A stretch of DNA of 6,073 nt from an uncultured Clostridia bacterium. GTDB lineage: Bacteria > Bacillota > Clostridia > Oscillospirales > Ruminococcaceae. The translations under genes and the position numbers were made by a program. The DNA is taken from NCBI GenBank assembly GCA_945835425.1, contig CAMAJC010000125.1, positions 1 to 6,073 on the forward strand. Direction: 5' to 3'. Below are positions 5,215 through 6,073 of the stretch, one piece after another (the stretch's first letter is position 1; each line of letters begins with the position of its first letter). The notes beneath the pieces are model-generated. The model worked only from the letters and a program-made list of their open reading frames with translations. It was not told where the DNA came from and did not search any database.

Positions 5215-5820
5215 ATGACCGAGACGACAGAAAAAAAGAAAAAACTCCTGGGAAAAGACCTCACCCGTATGATCGTGATCGTTGCCATGCTGGCTGCGCT
5301 GAGCTATGTATGCTTCACCTTTATTCAGTTTAAGATCCCGATCGGCGGCGGCGATTACACCAGCCTTCATCTCGGCAACATGGTACCGGTTCTCGGCGCG
5401 CTGCTTTTCGGCGGCGTATGGGGCGGTCTCGGCGGTTCGATCGGCATGACCATCGGCGACCTGTTTGACCCCGTATACGTCGTTTATGCACCCCGCACCT
5501 TCGTCCTCAAGTTCTTCATCGGCCTCATCACCGGCCTGGTCGCCCACAAGGGTTTCAAAATCAAGACCATTCCCGCCGGTAAGAAACGCACGGTTGCGAC
5601 CCTCGTTTCCGCTTTCTGCGGCCTGGCGTTCAACGCCATCGTCGAGCCGATCTTCAAGTACTTCTACGCGATCCTCGTCCTCGGCAAACCCGCTGCGGAA
5701 GTCACCCTCGCATGGAACATCGCAGCCTGCGTAATTAACGGCGTTGTTTCGCTGGTTGTTGCGACCCTGCTGTACCTGGCCCTCCGTCCGGCTCTGGAAA
5801 AAGCAAAGCTGTTAAAGTAA
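5215..5820 (+). CDS. ECF transporter S component, probable vitamin B6-type substrate
   Basis: A 201-residue integral membrane protein, the substrate-binding subunit of an energy-coupling factor importer; it works with the shared EcfT and two EcfA ATPases, not encoded here, as usual for group II systems. After a Lys-rich N-terminus (EKKKKLLGKDLTR) there are about six hydrophobic segments: around 18-37, 53-68, 70-90, 97-112, 127-155 and 165-191. A-M-L-A-A-L-S-Y-V (24-32) fits the Ala-rich helix 1 face that contacts EcfT, and H-L-G-N-M-V-P-V-L-G-A-L-L-F-G-G (52-67) followed by G-M-T-I-G-D-L (77-83) is typical of the riboflavin-type S-component family (PF07155). ATG 5215 is preferred over an in-frame TTG at 5209 because AAAGGAAG (5199-5206) is 8 nt from the ATG but only 2 nt from the TTG. 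Adjacent pyridoxamine kinase suggests a PdxU-like role; the substrate is inference. Confidence 0.88.
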   Translation: MTETTEKKKKLLGKDLTRMIVIVAMLAALSYVCFTFIQFKIPIGGGDYTSLHLGNMVPVLGALLFGGVWGGLGGSIGMTIGDLFDPVYVVYAPRTFVLKFFIGLITGLVAHKGFKIKTIPAGKKRTVATLVSAFCGLAFNAIVEPIFKYFYAILVLGKPAAEVTLAWNIAACVINGVVSLVVATLLYLALRPALEKAKLLK

Positions 5821-5831
5821 TGTATATCCCC

Positions 5832-5868
5832 AGTCCCCTGCTGCATCAATCTGCGGCAGGGGACTTTT
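5832..5868 (+). terminator. Strong intrinsic terminator of the pdxK-ECF operon
   Basis: A 14-bp stem: AGTCCCCTGCTGCA (5832-5845) pairs with TGCGGCAGGGGACT (5852-5865), with one T-G pair, around the 6-nt loop TCAATC. TTTTCGTTT follows. It begins 11 bp after the stop codon of the S-component gene. Confidence 0.92.
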
Positions 5869-5903
5869 CGTTTGTCTCCGTTCTGAGGGTAATGTACTAA
5901 TCG

Positions 5904-6043
5904 CGGCGGGCTGAGGGCAGCCCGCCCTACTGCATCAATCTGCAGGGAGCGATTTTTCGTTTATCTCTGTGAAAGAGAACATATGCGGCACATCGCTCAT
6001 GTGTATGGAACAAACGGTAGGGCGGGCTGCCCTCAGCCCGCCG
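5904..6043. repeat. Compound palindromic element: exact 27-bp inverted repeats, each a hairpin
   Basis: The left arm (5904-5930) is the exact reverse complement of the right arm (6017-6043); 86 bp lie between. Each arm also contains its own perfect 9-bp hairpin, GGCGGGCTG/CAGCCCGCC, with loop AGGG (5914-5917) or CCCT (6030-6033), followed or preceded by the CTAC/GTAG tag. Inside there are further short inverted pairs: GAGCGAT (5947-5953) with ATCGCTC (5992-5998), and CACAT (5989-5993) with ATGTG (5999-6003). No open frame, and no clear target-site duplication at the edges. Paired, oppositely oriented GC-rich hairpins resemble REP/BIME or MITE-type dispersed repeats; the class is inference. 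Confidence 0.8.
5925..5969. repeat. Degenerate second copy of the operon terminator
   Basis: Bases 5925-5969 align without gaps to 5836-5880, 89 bp upstream, with 36 of 45 matches, including an exact 13-base block TGCATCAATCTGC (5842-5854 and 5931-5943) and TTTTCGTTT. In this copy only CTGCA/TGCAG still pairs around TCAATC and the outer stem is lost, but a T-run remains. Its first bases overlap the end of the left arm of the palindromic element. Confidence 0.7.
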
Positions 6044-6073
6044 TTGTATTATCATATATAATCATAAAACCGG

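Noticed and set aside
4353..5288. A 311-codon leftward frame opposite the pyridoxamine kinase
   Set aside because: It is antisense to a clearly identified kinase, is rich in Arg, His and Gly as expected for a GC-rich shadow frame, and has no recognisable motif.
6048..6062. ATTAT-CATAT-ATAAT dyad containing a TATAAT near the right edge
   Set aside because: No -35 at a proper distance (GC-rich repeat arm there), and no gene is visible before the window ends.
1..6073. tRNA, rRNA, CRISPR array, prophage, toxin-antitoxin or defence genes
   Set aside because: Looked for on both strands; nothing with the expected structure, repeat pattern or motifs was seen.

Overview
The window looks like chromosomal DNA from a GC-moderate to GC-rich Firmicute of class Clostridia, plausibly a gut Oscillospirales-type organism. 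This rests on AAAGGA/AGGAG-type ribosome binding sites before nearly every gene, sigma-A promoters with 17-bp spacers, an MscL with a C-terminal zinc ribbon, a clostridial-type pyridoxamine kinase beside an ECF S component, and GC-rich dispersed palindromes. The organism assignment is inference; there is no rRNA or other taxonomic marker.

Left part (1-966): the N-terminal 63 codons of a MATE-family multidrug efflux protein run leftward off the edge. It is divergent from a complete TetR-family regulator (315-881). Back-to-back promoters share the AT-rich gap, and a small dyad there is a candidate operator, so the regulator probably controls the pump and itself. A bidirectional intrinsic terminator (919-951) separates tetR from the convergent mscL.

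Middle part (967-3896, all leftward): dagK-like lipid kinase (2894-3838), its terminator, a 12-TM MFS transporter (1440-2708), then mscL (967-1386). The lipid kinase and the MFS gene each have their own clear promoter. mscL follows the MFS gene after 53 bp with no obvious terminator and may be read through from it. These genes share no evident pathway.

Intergenic region 3839-4313 (475 bp): it holds the dagK promoter, a Fur-like dyad, a GC-rich hairpin followed by a T-run, imperfect direct repeats 60 bp apart, and two promoter-like elements facing the pyridoxamine kinase. This is the least explained stretch.

Right part (4314-5868): a two-gene rightward operon of a pyridoxamine/pyridoxal kinase and the substrate-binding membrane subunit of an ECF vitamin transporter. 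Together they suggest uptake and phosphorylative trapping of a vitamin B6 precursor. The operon ends at a strong 14-bp-stem terminator. Downstream (5904-6043) is a compound palindromic repeat: two exact 27-bp inverted copies, each itself a hairpin, flanking 86 bp that include a degenerate second copy of the operon terminator. It resembles a paired REP/BIME-like or MITE-like element.

No phage, CRISPR, defence or biosynthetic system is visible. The window is mostly ordinary housekeeping and transport genes, and the most interesting material is in the two non-coding stretches.
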